Source: Bacillus yapensis (lineage in GTDB: Bacteria > Bacillota > Bacilli > Bacillales > Cytobacillaceae). From it: a stretch of 64,000 nucleotides of DNA. The notes beneath the pieces are model-generated. The model worked only from the letters and a program-made list of their open reading frames with translations. It was not told the DNA's origin and did not search any database. The stretch is taken from the NCBI RefSeq assembly GCF_005280205.1, contig NZ_SUND01000001.1, forward strand, positions 124,001 through 188,000, read 5' to 3'. The first letter of the stretch is position 1. Each line of letters starts with the position of its first letter. Positions 57,086 through 64,000 of the stretch are shown here, piece after piece. The translations under genes and the position numbers were made by a program.

Positions 57086-59485
57086 TTAAAGCTTCACCTT
57101 TTGCAACCGCAGCGCGTTTAAAACAACCGAAACCGAACTAAATGCCATCGCCGCCCCGGCTAACCAAGGAGCAAGGAATCCAACGGCAGCAATTGGAATA
57201 CCTAGTGTATTATAACCAAATGCCCAGAAGAGGTTCTGCTGAATATTGCGGATGGTTTTTCTACTCATAAAAATGGCATCGGCAATACTATTTAAGTCGC
57301 CTCGAATCAGGGTAATATCAGCGGCCTCCATCGCCACATCGGTTCCTGTTCCAATTGCCATACCAATATCCGCTACAGCTAGGGCTGGAGCATCGTTAAT
57401 ACCATCTCCGACCATCGCAACCCTCTTCCCTTGTGCTTGCAGCTTCTTCACTTCATTCGCTTTTCCTTCAGGAAGAACCTCCGCGATATAATGGTCAATT
57501 TCCACCTTTTTCGCAATTGCCTTTGCCGTTTCTTCATTGTCCCCTGTAATCATGTACACGTCTAAGCCCATGTCCTTAAGTCGCTTGATCGCTGCCACAG
57601 ATGTATCTTTAATCGTATCAGCCACCGCAACAAGTCCTGCAAATTGGCCGTCCACGGCAACGAGCATCGCTGTCTTGCCTTCTTTTTCTAACCCGTTCAT
57701 TTGCTCTACTGCCGGACTGAAATCAATGTCTTTGAGACCCATCAATTTTCGCGTTCCAACATAGAGCTCCTGTCCACCAACAATGGCACGAATACCGTAC
57801 CCAGGTATTGCCTCAAAATCAGACACATCTTTTAACTCAATTCCTCGCCCTTTTATGCCTTCAACAAGAGCCACCGCTAGCGGATGTTCTGATTTTCTTT
57901 CGGCACTTCCTACCAATGCTAAAAATTCCGCCTCATTCATTTCCGTAAAAACGTCGGTTAATACAGGTGTTCCATTCGTCACAGTTCCTGTTTTATCTAA
58001 CACAACTGCTGTGATGCGGTGCGTCATTTCTAAGTGTTCTCCACCTTTAAACAGAATGCCAAACTCCGCAGCACGACCTGATCCTGCCATAATCGATGTA
58101 GGAGTTGCCAATCCAAGTGCACACGGACAAGCAATAACAAGAACCGCGATCAGTTTTTCCAAGCTTTCAGCAAAATTTCCTGGTGTGACAAAAATGAACC
58201 AAACGAGGAAAGTAAGAACCGCAAGTCCTACCACAATTGGCACGAATATCCCTGAAATCTTATCAGCTAATCGTTGGATCGGCGCTTTAGATCCTTGTGC
58301 CTCTTCCACCACCTTGATAATTTGCGCAAGAGCGGTATCTTTCCCGACCTTAGTTGCCTTCACCTTTAGGAAGCCATTTTTATTAATGGTAGCTCCAATT
58401 ACATCATCACCAACATTTTTATCAACCGGGACACTTTCCCCAGTTAACATCGACTCATCGATTGCCGAGAACCCTTCTGTAATTACGCCATCCACTGGTA
58501 TTTTTTCACCAGGCTTCACGTGAAAAATATCTCCGCTTACGACTTCCTCTAATGGAATTTCAACCTCGACTCCCTCACGCTCGACAATAGCCGTCTTTGC
58601 CTGTAAACCCATCAGTTTTTTAATCGCTTCAGAAGAACGCCCTTTGGCCTTGGCTTCGAACAGCTTTCCTAAAATAATGAGCGTAATAAGAATGGCACTT
58701 GTTTCATAATAAAGCTCCACTGTATGCCCAGCGTGCATACCGATTGAATCAATCGATAAATACAGACTGTAAAAATACGCAGCAGAAGTTCCTAATGCGA
58801 CGAGAACATCCATATTTGCACTTTTATTTTTCAAAGCTTTAAAAGCAGAAATGTAAAACTGGCCCCCAATGATGAATTGCACTGGAGTTGCGAGCGTTAG
58901 TTGGAACCATGGATTCATAAATAAGTCTGGTACATAAATAAAGGATGTGAATTCAAAATGCCCGACCATCGCCCATAATAAAGGCAAGGATAACAGTACG
59001 GAAAATATAAATTTCACGGTCTGCTTTTTGATCTCTTTTTCCCGATGGTCGACCGACTCTTTACCCGGGTCCTTCGTTCGGGCTCCATATCCAAGAGCCT
59101 GCACTTTTTTAATGATGTCTGTTGTTGAAAGTTCGGTTGGGTTGTACTCCACTGTTGCCTTCTCTAAAGCTAGGTTAACATTGGCAATAGTTACGCCTTC
59201 TAGTTTATTGAGTCCTTTTTCAATTCGGGCAGAGCAAGCAGCACAAGTCATGCCGGTAATATCAAATTCCGCCTTTTCCGTCACAACATCATAGCCAAGG
59301 TCCCGCACCTTTTTTTGAATTGCCTCCACATTTATAACCTGTGGATCGTATTTCACAGAAGATCGTTCCAGAGCTAAATTGACATTCGCCTCTTCAATTC
59401 CCTCAAGTTTTCTCAAGCCTTTTTCAATACGAGTCGCACAAGCCGCACAGGTCATCCCTGTTATTTGCATATTCGTTTCTTTCAT
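57086..59485 (-). CDS. copA: CopA, copper-exporting P1B-type ATPase
   Basis: 799 residues from ATG at 59485, with GGAGG eight bases upstream. Two N-terminal metal-binding domains (both GMTCAAC), eight membrane segments, the CPC motif in [13 protein letters not shown], phosphorylation DKTGTVTNG, phosphatase TGES, and ATP-binding HP (SEHPLAVAL) and [11 protein letters not shown]. It pumps Cu(I) out of the cytoplasm. Last gene of the csoR-copZ-copA module, with its own CsoR-like operator before it. Confidence 0.97.
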   Translation of the reverse strand: MKETNMQITGMTCAACATRIEKGLRKLEGIEEANVNLALERSSVKYDPQVINVEAIQKKVRDLGYDVVTEKAEFDITGMTCAACSARIEKGLNKLEGVTIANVNLALEKATVEYNPTELSTTDIIKKVQALGYGARTKDPGKESVDHREKEIKKQTVKFIFSVLLSLPLLWAMVGHFEFTSFIYVPDLFMNPWFQLTLATPVQFIIGGQFYISAFKALKNKSANMDVLVALGTSAAYFYSLYLSIDSIGMHAGHTVELYYETSAILITLIILGKLFEAKAKGRSSEAIKKLMGLQAKTAIVEREGVEVEIPLEEVVSGDIFHVKPGEKIPVDGVITEGFSAIDESMLTGESVPVDKNVGDDVIGATINKNGFLKVKATKVGKDTALAQIIKVVEEAQGSKAPIQRLADKISGIFVPIVVGLAVLTFLVWFIFVTPGNFAESLEKLIAVLVIACPCALGLATPTSIMAGSGRAAEFGILFKGGEHLEMTHRITAVVLDKTGTVTNGTPVLTDVFTEMNEAEFLALVGSAERKSEHPLAVALVEGIKGRGIELKDVSDFEAIPGYGIRAIVGGQELYVGTRKLMGLKDIDFSPAVEQMNGLEKEGKTAMLVAVDGQFAGLVAVADTIKDTSVAAIKRLKDMGLDVYMITGDNEETAKAIAKKVEIDHYIAEVLPEGKANEVKKLQAQGKRVAMVGDGINDAPALAVADIGMAIGTGTDVAMEAADITLIRGDLNSIADAIFMSRKTIRNIQQNLFWAFGYNTLGIPIAAVGFLAPWLAGAAMAFSSVSVVLNALRLQKVKL

Positions 59486-59498
59486 TTCGTTCGCCTCC

Positions 59499-59515
59499 AT
59501 ACCCTTATAGGGTAT
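59499..59515. promoter_or_regulatory. CsoR-type operator before copA
   Basis: ATACCC-TTATA-GGGTAT, the same half-sites and spacing as at 60147-60163. It lies 14 bases upstream of the chosen copA start, in the leader. Confidence 0.85.
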
Positions 59516-59572
59516 ATTAACAGGATAAAAGAACGTGCTCGTTTGTATCGTAGCACGTACCTTTATATTAAA

Positions 59573-59779
59573 TTACGCTACATCATAGCCTTGATCGTCA
59601 ATTGTTTCTTTAATTTGCTCAAGAGTAACTTCTTCGCTATTAAAATCGATAGCCACAGTACCTTCTTCAAGGTTTACTTTGACACTGTCCACGCCTTTAA
59701 GTTCACCAACACTACCTTCAACAGCTTTTACACAATGACCACATGACATCCCTTTTACGTTTAAGATCACATTTTCCAT
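59573..59779 (-). CDS. copZ: CopZ, copper chaperone
   Basis: 68 residues, one heavy-metal-associated domain with the Cu(I) site MSCGHC. It carries Cu(I) to CopA. 18 bases behind csoR; AAAGAGGGT precedes ATG. Confidence 0.96.
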   Translation of the reverse strand: MENVILNVKGMSCGHCVKAVEGSVGELKGVDSVKVNLEEGTVAIDFNSEEVTLEQIKETIDDQGYDVA

Positions 59780-59797
59780 TCTGTATACCCTCTTTCT

Positions 59798-60115
59798 TTA
59801 TTTTTTCATCAGCTTTTGAATCGTTACAAGCAACTCATCAATCGCTTCATGATCGCCTTCTTGAACTCTATCGACAATACAGCTTTTCATGTGGGCCTCT
59901 AGTAAAATTTTTGCCACACCATTTAAAGCTGCTGTTGTTGCTGAAATTTGCGTGATGACATCATCACAGTAGGTATCTTTTTCGATTAAACCTTTAATTC
60001 CACGAATTTGCCCCTCGATTCGATTTAATCGAGTCACTAAGCTTTTCTTCGTTTCCTCTGAATGGTGGCTCTTTCGATGATTATGCTCATGACCACAGTT
60101 TTCCTTCATCTCCAA
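59798..60115 (-). CDS. csoR: CsoR, copper-sensing repressor
   Basis: 106 residues from a TTG at 60115, chosen because GGAGG lies eight bases upstream (an ATG closer to the site is only two bases away). The His-rich N-terminus (CGHEHNHRKSHHSEE) precedes the CsoR core SLVTRLNRIEGQIRGIKGLI with Cu(I) ligands Cys (DTYCDDV), His and Cys (EAHMKSCI). It leaves DNA on binding Cu(I). Confidence 0.95.
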   Translation of the reverse strand: MEMKENCGHEHNHRKSHHSEETKKSLVTRLNRIEGQIRGIKGLIEKDTYCDDVITQISATTAALNGVAKILLEAHMKSCIVDRVQEGDHEAIDELLVTIQKLMKK

Positions 60116-60146
60116 TCGCATAACCTCCTTTAATTTAGATACTACT

Positions 60147-60163
60147 ATACCCTCATAGGGTAT
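60147..60163. promoter_or_regulatory. CsoR-type operator before csoR
   Basis: ATACCC-TCATA-GGGTAT. Autoregulation of csoR-copZ is likely. Confidence 0.85.
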
Positions 60164-60308
60164 GTAAAGTGACAAATATCAAAACTTTACGGAGGATTCC
60201 TAACTACGACTTCAGCCGTAGTTCAAAATAAAGCTTAGGATCAATGATTATTCCTGTACTTTCTATTATGATGGGATTATAAATAAATTGACGGAGGAAA
60301 TTTTGACA

Positions 60309-61163
60309 ATGAAACGAATTTTATTGATATTTTTAATCATTGCTGGGGGTTATATTCTATTTACTACAATAGGTAACCTTACCTGGTTTGCGAATAAGGA
60401 CCAAATGAAAGCGGAGATCTCTGATAAAATTGACAATATTGAGTTTGACATTGCATCAGCCAATGTCACAATTATTCCAGAAAATCGCGATGATTTAGAA
60501 GCTCAACTTACAGGAAAAGGGAAGGTAACAGTTAAGCAAAAAGGCGATACGATTACTGTTGAATACAAACAAAAGTGGTTCTCATGGTTCAATTTCTTCA
60601 ACCACTCGAAGCTTAACGTGTATGTTCCAGAAGATTACAAGGAAGACATGGTAATTGATATTGGTTCAGGTAATTTGGAATTATCCGGAGAATCGGCTAA
60701 ACAGCCTTTTAAACTGAATCATCTTATTTTAGATATGAGTTCTGGAAATGTTGAGTTGAATGACTTAGTTGTGAATGAATTTGCTTTTGATGGTTCTTCA
60801 GGAAATGTAGAAATCCATTCGCTTGATTCGAAAACGACTAGTGTCGATGTTAGTTCTGGCAATGTGAAAATTTCCGATTTTGCTGGTGAATTAGAGGCTG
60901 ATATTTCGTCCGGAAGATTTGACGCACAGTTTGCTGAATTAAGGGATTCAATTAGCATCGATGTAAGCTCTGGGAATGTTACTCTAGACTTGCCGGATAA
61001 AGCAGATTTTACTTTGGAAGGTGAAACAGGCTCAGGTAACATTTCAAGTAATTTTCCTTTAAAAGTGGAGAATCAAGACAAACATGAGATTAAAGGTACT
61101 CATGGATCTGGCAAGCATGAAATTGAAATCGACGTTTCGAGCGGAAATGTAGAAATTAATTAA
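60309..61163 (+). CDS. DUF4097 beta-repeat membrane protein
   Basis: 284 residues from ATG at 60309, with GGAGG upstream. An N-terminal membrane segment (RILLIFLIIAGGYILFTTIG) precedes a right-handed beta-repeat with recurring DVSSGNV/DGSSGNVEI motifs (at least six), characteristic of DUF4097 and LiaG-like proteins. Family members sit near envelope-stress genes; here no partner is adjacent and the gene is monocistronic. Function unknown. The gap 60176-60308 holds only a short hairpin (AACTACG / CGTAGTT). Confidence 0.87.
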   Translation: MKRILLIFLIIAGGYILFTTIGNLTWFANKDQMKAEISDKIDNIEFDIASANVTIIPENRDDLEAQLTGKGKVTVKQKGDTITVEYKQKWFSWFNFFNHSKLNVYVPEDYKEDMVIDIGSGNLELSGESAKQPFKLNHLILDMSSGNVELNDLVVNEFAFDGSSGNVEIHSLDSKTTSVDVSSGNVKISDFAGELEADISSGRFDAQFAELRDSISIDVSSGNVTLDLPDKADFTLEGETGSGNISSNFPLKVENQDKHEIKGTHGSGKHEIEIDVSSGNVEIN

Positions 61164-61170
61164 AAAGAAT

Positions 61171-61202
61171 GAAGCCCTCCTTTCTGATGAATGGAGGGCT
61201 TC
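61171..61202. terminator. Convergent terminator of DUF4097 gene and MFS gene
   Basis: Perfect 10-bp stem GAAGCCCTCC / GGAGGGCTTC, between convergent stops at 61163 and 61206. The plus-strand tail is TATTTAGG and the minus tail ATTCTTTTT. Confidence 0.85.
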
Positions 61203-61205
61203 TAT

Positions 61206-62390
61206 TTAGGATGCATTAGCTACTATTGCTGCATCCTTTTTTCTTTTTACAAGGCCTAGAGTGTATACAATAAGCAATACGATTAAGAACACAATTGAAA
61301 ATCCATAAATAAAATGATAGCCCTTATAAGACGCGATAAAACCAAGTCCCGTTGAGCCGATAGCCATTCCAAGATCCATTCCGGAGAAATACATCGCATT
61401 GGCAGTCCCTTGCTTTTCTTTTGCCACTGCTCTTACAGCAATAGCTTGCAGTGTCGGTGTAACAACTCCATAGGCAATTCCATAGAACAGCCCTGCTAGA
61501 AGCAATGACCATGTATCTTCCGTAATGGATAGCAAAAATAAACCAATGATACCGCTCGTTACACCTGGATAAATGATGACCTTATGGCCATATTGGTCAA
61601 ATAAGCGACCAGAAATCGGGCGAATAAGAACCATCATGATCGATAGCACTAAAAAGAAAAAGGGAATTGAATTTCCTAGGCCTGCATCTTTTCCTAATTC
61701 ACCCATAAAGCTAATGACACCGCCCAATGAGATCGTAAAAAAGATTGTCATGATAGCAGGAAATAGTGCATTTTTATCAAAAGCATATGCTTTGAAGGAG
61801 ATTTTCTTTCTTACAGGCTGAGATGTCTTTGAAGGTTTAACGAAAAAGGAAATTATAATAGTGGCTATCGTTAAAAGGAATGTCAAGATGATCATAAAAT
61901 TATAGGAAAAATATTGAAGAATGGAAAGTGCCAACATCGGCGCGATACTTGTTCCTACGCTAGTAGCCATGCCATAATAGCCAATCCCCTCGCCAAGACG
62001 ATTGGTTGGAATGATGTTCGTTGCCATTGTCGCAAGGACGGTTGTTAATATCCCAAATCCAATCCCATGAAAGGCTCGTAAAAGCAATAGTATTGCTACC
62101 GATTCCTGATTAAAGCTCAACCCAATCGTAATAGCAACAAAACTCAAGCCTACAAAGTTTAAAATCATCATATTAACCTTATTCATCAAGTAACCAATTA
62201 GGGGACGAGTAATAATCGCTGCCAGCATAAAGACCGTCGTCATTAATCCCCCTTGTGTTGGATTATCCTTTACGTCCGTAATATAAGCCGGAAATCCTGC
62301 CGTTAACATTTGCAAACTAATGAAAAATAAAAAAGCCATTACCACAATGGCCATGTAACGTCCTGTCCATAATTTTGATGTTTCTTTCAT
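61206..62390 (-). CDS. MFS transporter next to a MarR repressor
   Basis: 394 residues with 12 membrane segments. The loop motif is GYLMNKVNMM in the first half and GRLFDQYGHK in the second half. It lies 18 bases behind the MarR gene and should be repressed by it. Substrate unknown; probable drug or metabolite efflux. B. subtilis has a similar yusO (MarR)/yusP (MFS) pair in the same chromosomal neighbourhood. Confidence 0.88.
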   Translation of the reverse strand: MKETSKLWTGRYMAIVVMAFLFFISLQMLTAGFPAYITDVKDNPTQGGLMTTVFMLAAIITRPLIGYLMNKVNMMILNFVGLSFVAITIGLSFNQESVAILLLLRAFHGIGFGILTTVLATMATNIIPTNRLGEGIGYYGMATSVGTSIAPMLALSILQYFSYNFMIILTFLLTIATIIISFFVKPSKTSQPVRKKISFKAYAFDKNALFPAIMTIFFTISLGGVISFMGELGKDAGLGNSIPFFFLVLSIMMVLIRPISGRLFDQYGHKVIIYPGVTSGIIGLFLLSITEDTWSLLLAGLFYGIAYGVVTPTLQAIAVRAVAKEKQGTANAMYFSGMDLGMAIGSTGLGFIASYKGYHFIYGFSIVFLIVLLIVYTLGLVKRKKDAAIVANAS

Positions 62391-62408
62391 AGATGCGCCT
62401 TCTTTCTT

Positions 62409-62849
62409 TTATTCTTCTATTTCTAGTAAATGTTCAATATTCGTTTCTAGCGAATGTAAAACTTCCTGAAAAGTAGCTAGCTTCTCATGCTCAATTCCGT
62501 TGACGATTTTTGTGAATATTTCTTCGATAAAATTGGTCAGTTCTTCAACCAAAGAGGCTCCTTTATCGGTAATTTCAATTAAAAAGGAGCGACGATCAGT
62601 AGGATTAGGAACTCTTTTGATTAGCTCCCTATTTTCAATTAAATCTAAAATTTTCGTAAGAGTCGCTTGATCTTTATCCGTTCTAACAGACAAATCCTTT
62701 TGAGTAATTTGATCGGATTCATGGAGTGTTCTTAAGACAGCCCATTGCTCAGTCGTTATATGGTATGGCTTCAAATAATGATTGATAATGCGTGTCATTT
62801 TTTTACTAAGACGAACTGATGCAGAGCCAATAAATTTATCCATCGACAT
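62409..62849 (-). CDS. MarR-family transcriptional regulator
   Basis: 146 residues from ATG at 62849, with GGAGG nine bases upstream. The winged helix is WAVLRTLHESDQITQKDLSV with wing DRRSFLIEITDKG. It precedes the MFS gene in one transcript, and a 28-bp perfect palindrome lies before it, a likely autoregulatory operator. Confidence 0.9.
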   Translation of the reverse strand: MSMDKFIGSASVRLSKKMTRIINHYLKPYHITTEQWAVLRTLHESDQITQKDLSVRTDKDQATLTKILDLIENRELIKRVPNPTDRRSFLIEITDKGASLVEELTNFIEEIFTKIVNGIEHEKLATFQEVLHSLETNIEHLLEIEE

Positions 62850-62906
62850 AGGTGATTCCCTCCACTTGAACAATATGTTTATTATAACCCAAATTTTAGT
62901 TTGTGT

Positions 62907-62934
62907 AAATATAGTTTGTATACAAACTATATTT
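62907..62934. promoter_or_regulatory. 28-bp perfect palindrome before marR
   Basis: Each half is AAATATAGTTTGTA followed by its complement. The TTTGTATACAAA core is a typical MarR-type operator. It lies about 58 bases upstream of the MarR start. Confidence 0.9.
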
Positions 62935-63058
62935 GTTTTAGTTGGAATGTACGGAATTAGGGCTTGGATTGCACGGAATCCAAGCGGAATTACGTATGTT
63001 TTGATTGGATTGCGTATTTCGGGCACACGATCACGTATTTACCAGATGAAAATCAAAA

Positions 63059-63091
63059 GAGGAGAAAAACGACTTCAGCGTTTTTCTCCTC
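63059..63091 (-). terminator. Terminator of the ppdK gene
   Basis: Stem GAGGAGAAAAACG / CGTTTTTCTCCTC with a 7-base loop, T-rich tail CTTTTGATTTTC, eight bases past the stop at 63100. Confidence 0.85.
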
Positions 63092-63099
63092 TCCCAAAT

Positions 63100-64000
63100 C
63101 TAAATTTGTGTCTGCAATGTCCTTTCAACTGCCTCATGACGAATTGTAGCTTGTGCGGCAGCGAGTCGAGCAAGTGGCACACGATAAGGTGAACAACTCA
63201 CATAATCGAGACCGGTGAGATAGCAAAATTCAATCGAGCTCTTTTCACCGCCGTGCTCCCCACAAATTCCTGTCTTAAGCTGTGGCTTTGTTGCCCTTCC
63301 TAGCTTCACGCCTGTTTCAACGAGCTTCCCAACCCCTTCTTGGTCAAGGACAGCAAAGGGATTTTCCGGCAACACTTTGTTTTCAATATACGCCTGCAAG
63401 AACTTTCCTTCTGCATCATCTCGGCTATAGCCAAACGTCGTCTGTGTTAAATCATTTGTCCCAAAAGAGAAGAAATCCGCTTCCTCGGCAATTTGATCAG
63501 CAGTCAAAGCTGCACGTGGAATTTCGATCATCGTTCCGATTAAATAATCGAACGTTTTTCCTGTTTCCTCTTGGATCTGGAGAGCGGCATCGATCACAAG
63601 CTGACGCATCTCCTTTAACTCATTGACATGACCCACAAGTGGAATCATAATTTCTGGTTTTACCTCTAGCCCTTTATCGACTAGCTTTGCAATCGCGTAG
63701 AATATCGCTTTTGCCTGCATTTCGTAAATTTCAGGATGAATCATCCCGAGACGACAACCGCGGTGGCCAAGCATTGGATTGAATTCATCTAACTGACGAA
63801 CCTTTTTCAACAATTGCTCTTTTTCCACCAATTCTGCAGAACTTGGGTCAAGAATCTGTAGCTTCGTTACCTCAACTAACAGTTCCTCTTTATCTGGTAA
63901 AAACTCATGTAACGGCGGATCTAACAATCGAATCGTTACCGGGAATCCCTGCATCGCTTCGAAAATCCCTTCAAAGTCCCCCTGCTGCATGGGTAATAAT
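63100..64000 (-). CDS. ppdK: Pyruvate, phosphate dikinase, C-terminal part (cut by window edge)
   Basis: 300 C-terminal residues are visible, and the frame continues upstream past 64000 (LLPMQQGDFEGIF), so the internal Met is not the start. Landmarks of the PEP-utilising domain are NPMLGHRGCRLGM, GTMIEIPRAALTAD, SFGTNDLTQTTFGYSRDDAE and the catalytic Cys-containing GICGEHGGEKSSI with DYVSCSPYRVP. The enzyme interconverts pyruvate and phosphoenolpyruvate with ATP and phosphate; family length about 880 residues. Confidence 0.95.
   Translation of the reverse strand, partial: LLPMQQGDFEGIFEAMQGFPVTIRLLDPPLHEFLPDKEELLVEVTKLQILDPSSAELVEKEQLLKKVRQLDEFNPMLGHRGCRLGMIHPEIYEMQAKAIFYAIAKLVDKGLEVKPEIMIPLVGHVNELKEMRQLVIDAALQIQEETGKTFDYLIGTMIEIPRAALTADQIAEEADFFSFGTNDLTQTTFGYSRDDAEGKFLQAYIENKVLPENPFAVLDQEGVGKLVETGVKLGRATKPQLKTGICGEHGGEKSSIEFCYLTGLDYVSCSPYRVPLARLAAAQATIRHEAVERTLQTQI

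Noticed and set aside
57783-58523. 246-codon frame on the plus strand
   Set aside because: It lies wholly antisense to copA, has no ribosome binding site, and its composition follows the codon structure of the real gene.

Overview
The window looks like chromosomal DNA of an AT-rich, endospore-forming member of the Bacillaceae. It carries spore-germination (GerA-type), spore-coat (CotX/CotW-like) and SpoIIP-like genes, GGAGG ribosome binding sites with many TTG/GTG starts, an S-box riboswitch, perfect FadR and Fur boxes, and a gene order (sufCDSUB, metNPQ, yusD-yusE-yusF, gcvH, yusI, fadE-fadA-fadN) that matches the suf-yus region of Bacillus subtilis. I cannot name the species. Most of the left 38 kb is transcribed leftward.

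Region by region: 1-3003 is a MacAB-like export system cut by the left edge. 3040-4502 is a cupin plus Gfo/Idh/MocA oxidoreductase pair, preceded by a 200-bp dispersed repeat. 4816-17239 is an accessory carbohydrate locus: two GH172 (DUF2961) proteins, two DUF4185 (GH183-type) proteins, a DUF6259-like 738-aa protein, a binding protein with two permeases, and a KdsD-like arabinose-5-phosphate isomerase. LacI/CcpA-type operators are scattered through it. I read it as a probable D-arabinan utilisation locus. 17240-19240 is a gene-poor junction with a GC-rich MITE-like element, an orphan gene and the second copy of the 200-bp repeat. 19248-37895 is the conserved core: Fe-S assembly, a cluster of DnaA-box-like sites, methionine uptake under an S-box, small yus genes, gcvH and fatty-acid beta-oxidation under a FadR box. 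38138-51312 holds spore genes, rodA, a tungstate transporter with its own regulator, and a benzil-reductase-like SDR. 51370-55317 is a YclNOPQ-type siderophore transporter under Fur. 55508-64000 has a short-chain dehydrogenase, a nitroreductase, the csoR-copZ-copA copper module, a DUF4097 protein, a MarR/MFS pair and the C-terminal part of pyruvate, phosphate dikinase.

How the carbohydrate locus could work (inference): the secreted multidomain DUF4185 protein and the membrane-anchored one cut an extracellular D-arabinofuranose polymer. The binding protein and two permeases import the fragments, probably powered by a shared MsmX-type ATPase encoded elsewhere. The two signal-less GH172 proteins and the DUF6259-like protein trim them in the cytoplasm. 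After phosphorylation by a kinase not present here, the SIS-domain isomerase would convert D-arabinose 5-phosphate to ribulose 5-phosphate. Two promoters in the locus have the same layout, with an operator starting 3-4 bp after the -10 box, which suggests one repressor. No repressor gene is visible in the window.
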